From the NCBI GenBank assembly GCA_946885765.1, contig CAMPHD010000034.1:1-15423 (forward strand): a DNA stretch of 15,423 bases, written 5' to 3'. Positions 14,003-15,423 of the stretch are shown piece after piece; within the stretch, counting starts at the first letter, position 1, and each line of letters starts with the position of its first letter. Under the pieces are notes generated by a model. It ran no database searches and had not been told where the DNA came from. It saw only the letters and a program-made list of their open reading frames with translations. Source of the DNA: an uncultured Thalassospira sp. (GTDB taxonomy: Bacteria; Pseudomonadota; Alphaproteobacteria; Rhodospirillales_A; Thalassospiraceae). The position numbers and the translations under genes were made by a program.

Positions 14003-15133
14003 ATGTCGGAAGTGGTTCTTAAACAGGTTAAAAAACGTTTCGGTCCGATCGAGACCATTCATGGTGTCGATCTGAATATCCGTGATGGCGAATTTTGCGT
14101 GTTTGTCGGTCCGTCAGGATGTGGCAAATCGACCTTGCTGCGCCTGATTGCCGGGCTCGAAGATATCAGCGACGGCGAACTTTCCATTGGCGGCGAGGTC
14201 GTCAATGACAGGGCGCCAAAGGATCGCGGTGTTGCCATGGTGTTTCAGTCCTATGCGCTTTATCCGCATATGACGGTCTATGAAAACATGGCGTTCGGCC
14301 TTGATCTTGCGAAAAAAACCAAGGACGAACAGCGCGAACGTGTGATGGCCGCAGCCAAGGTGCTGCAACTTGAAGAATTGCTGGACCGCAAGCCAAAGGA
14401 ACTTTCGGGCGGTCAGCGTCAGCGCGTCGCCATTGGCCGGGCGATTGTGCGCAAACCGAAAGTCTTCCTGTTCGATGAACCGCTATCGAACCTCGATGCC
14501 GGTTTGCGCGTGCAAATGCGCATCGAATTGACAAAACTTCATGAAAAATTGAAGTCCACGATGATTTATGTGACGCATGATCAGGTCGAAGCCATGACAA
14601 TGGCTGACAAGATCGTGGTTTTGCGGGCCGGTTCGGTCGAGCAGGTCGGGACCCCGCTTGAACTCTATCATCATCCGCAAAATCAATTTGTTGCGGGCTT
14701 CATCGGGTCGCCTAAAATGAACTTTGTTCCGGCGGTTGTGATGGTGGTTTCGCAACAAACTGTTACGGTTAAACTGGATTCCGGTAAAGAGGTGACGCTG
14801 CCTGTTGATGGCAGTGGTCTTGACGCCGGAGATCGTGTAACAGTGGGCATCAGACCGGAACATTGCAGCCTTGCCGATCAGGACACGGCATTGCTGACAG
14901 GAACGGTCGAAGTGGTTGAACATCTGGGCGAGGCGGGTCTCGTCTATGTGCAGGCCGGTGGCGATGAACTGTTCGTTGCCCGTGTCACGGGTGATACGGC
15001 AATTGTAACAGGATCATCCATCGGCATTCATGCCCGGGTGGAAGATTGCTATCTGTTCGATCAGAACGGACAAGCCAGACGGCGCCTTGATGTGGATAAC
15101 GAACCGCTCAGAGCACAGCTGGCAACAGGATAG
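14003..15133 (+). CDS. ABC sugar transporter ATP-binding protein (MalK/UgpC/AglK family)
   Basis: A 376-aa cytoplasmic ATPase that powers the two permeases. ATG 14003 is chosen over the longer frame from 13949 because GAGGGAGGAA (13989-13998) lies directly before it and the protein then begins MSEVVLKQVKKRFG as in relatives. Walker A GPSGCGKST (36-44), Q-loop Q82 in VFQSYALYPHM, signature LSGGQRQR (134-141), Walker B VFLFDEP (154-160), D-loop SNLDA and H-loop H192 in VTHDQVEAMTMADKI are all intact. The C-terminal third (about 235-376) is the regulatory TOBE/OB domain with FIGSPKMNF and GIRPEHC. The gap to the alpha-glucosidase is 26 bases, so it belongs to the same operon. Members of this family often serve several sugar transporters. 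Confidence 0.92.
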   Translation: MSEVVLKQVKKRFGPIETIHGVDLNIRDGEFCVFVGPSGCGKSTLLRLIAGLEDISDGELSIGGEVVNDRAPKDRGVAMVFQSYALYPHMTVYENMAFGLDLAKKTKDEQRERVMAAAKVLQLEELLDRKPKELSGGQRQRVAIGRAIVRKPKVFLFDEPLSNLDAGLRVQMRIELTKLHEKLKSTMIYVTHDQVEAMTMADKIVVLRAGSVEQVGTPLELYHHPQNQFVAGFIGSPKMNFVPAVVMVVSQQTVTVKLDSGKEVTLPVDGSGLDAGDRVTVGIRPEHCSLADQDTALLTGTVEVVEHLGEAGLVYVQAGGDELFVARVTGDTAIVTGSSIGIHARVEDCYLFDQNGQARRRLDVDNEPLRAQLATG

Positions 15134-15245
15134 GCGGTGACGGGGCGAAAACCCGTCGCCTGCCAACACGGTAAATACCGTGGCCCGGTCGTTTGCCAGA
15201 GCCCTTCGGGCTCGGGATCCCACCTTTACGACGGGGAGGAAACGA
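15134..15245 (+). promoter_or_regulatory. Hairpin-rich leader between ATPase gene and zwf
   Basis: Three short stems follow each other: GACGGG-7-CCCGTC (15139-15157), CACGGTA-AA-TACCGTG (15167-15182) and GAGCCC-TTC-GGGCTC (15199-15213). None has a T-run, so they are not standard terminators. They may pause or process the transcript, or belong to a separate zwf leader. Beyond them GGGGAGGA (15233-15240) is a very strong ribosome binding site placed 5 bases before GTG 15246, not before zwf. Confidence 0.45.
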
Positions 15246-15329
15246 GTGAGAGCAGTTCGCTTGGAAGGCTTAGGGCAAGATGACACAAACGACGACGCAG
15301 CGCCAACGGCTGAAGCATCGTATCGCTGA
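15246..15329 (+). CDS. Possible 27-aa upstream ORF overlapping the zwf start
   Basis: GTG 15246 stands 5 bases after GGGGAGGA and starts a 27-codon frame (VRAVRLEGLGQDD...) ending at TGA 15327-15329. It overlaps the first 50 bases of zwf in another frame. The zwf ATG itself has only AGGG as a ribosome binding site, and an in-frame stop at 15271 excludes an earlier zwf start. The strong site therefore either drives a leader peptide that couples to zwf or is an accident. No similarity to a known peptide was recognised. Confidence 0.3.
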   Translation: MRAVRLEGLGQDDTNDDAAPTAEASYR

Positions 15330-15423
15330 TATCGTGATTTTCGGTGGGACCGGAGATTTGGCGTTACGCAAACTTTTCCCCGCACTTTACGAAATGGAAC
15401 GTACCGGGCGTTTCGATGATGCC
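15280..15423 (+). CDS. zwf: Glucose-6-phosphate 1-dehydrogenase, N-terminal part (runs off the window)
   Basis: The first 48 codons of a gene that continues past the window. After a polar start MTQTTTQRQRLKHR comes IADIVIFGGTGDLALRKLFP, the NADP-binding Rossmann motif (GxxGDLxxRKLxPALY) specific to glucose-6-phosphate dehydrogenase, ending ALYEMERTGRFDDA. The enzyme oxidises glucose 6-phosphate to 6-phosphogluconolactone. TAG 15271-15273 in frame fixes ATG 15280 as the start, with AGGG 5 bases upstream. Its position behind the alpha-glucoside uptake genes fits catabolism of the released glucose through the Entner-Doudoroff route after phosphorylation by a glucokinase that is not in view. Confidence 0.9.
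   Translation, partial: MTQTTTQRQRLKHRIADIVIFGGTGDLALRKLFPALYEMERTGRFDDA

Overview
The window looks like a chromosomal segment of a moderately GC-rich alphaproteobacterium, most likely a marine Rhodospirillales type such as Thalassospira. This is an inference from the gene content: an intracellular polyhydroxyalkanoate depolymerase with a Cys nucleophile, a GH13_23-type alpha-glucosidase, a Thu/Agl-type sugar transporter, a cytochrome b561/c' pair and the overall composition. No RNA gene of a known family, CRISPR array, insertion sequence or phage gene was seen.

Layout. 1-794: the 3' end of a cytochrome b561-like membrane protein (+) faces a periplasmic cytochrome c' gene (-). 1013-2527: NAD(P)-dependent succinate-semialdehyde dehydrogenase, closed by a long inverted repeat. 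2613-3051: gene-free leader with inverted repeats, followed by an isolated 52-aa basic protein gene with a strong ribosome binding site and a very strong terminator. 3376-4926: compact unit of a YbfF-type esterase, a NudK-type Nudix hydrolase and a 31-aa small protein. 4998-5378: unknown 126-aa protein with a Cys/His pattern reminiscent of CheD/CNF-type deamidases, then a bidirectional terminator. 5493-6782 (-): intracellular PHA depolymerase, with a 17-base TGCA-centred palindrome far upstream that resembles a PhaR operator.

7233-7874 (-): a 43-aa single-membrane-span protein gene. An AT-rich repeat cluster lies upstream of it. Downstream are about 170 nt of nested complementary segments ending at a textbook minus-strand terminator, so a structured 3' UTR or small RNA is possible.

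7875-15133: sugar-uptake locus. An AraC-family regulator (-) diverges from a binding protein, two permeases, a cytoplasmic alpha-glucosidase and an ATPase (all +). The likely substrate is a small alpha-glucoside such as maltose, trehalose or sucrose. It would be imported by the ABC transporter and cleaved inside the cell. The 5' end of zwf (glucose-6-phosphate dehydrogenase) follows, which fits feeding of glucose, once phosphorylated, into the Entner-Doudoroff or pentose phosphate route. Between the ATPase gene and zwf there are three small hairpins and a possible 27-codon upstream ORF that overlaps the zwf start.

The least explained sequence is 7128-7760, where the putative PhaR-like site, the terminator, the nested stems, the small membrane protein and the spaced TTTTGTTCT repeats are packed together.
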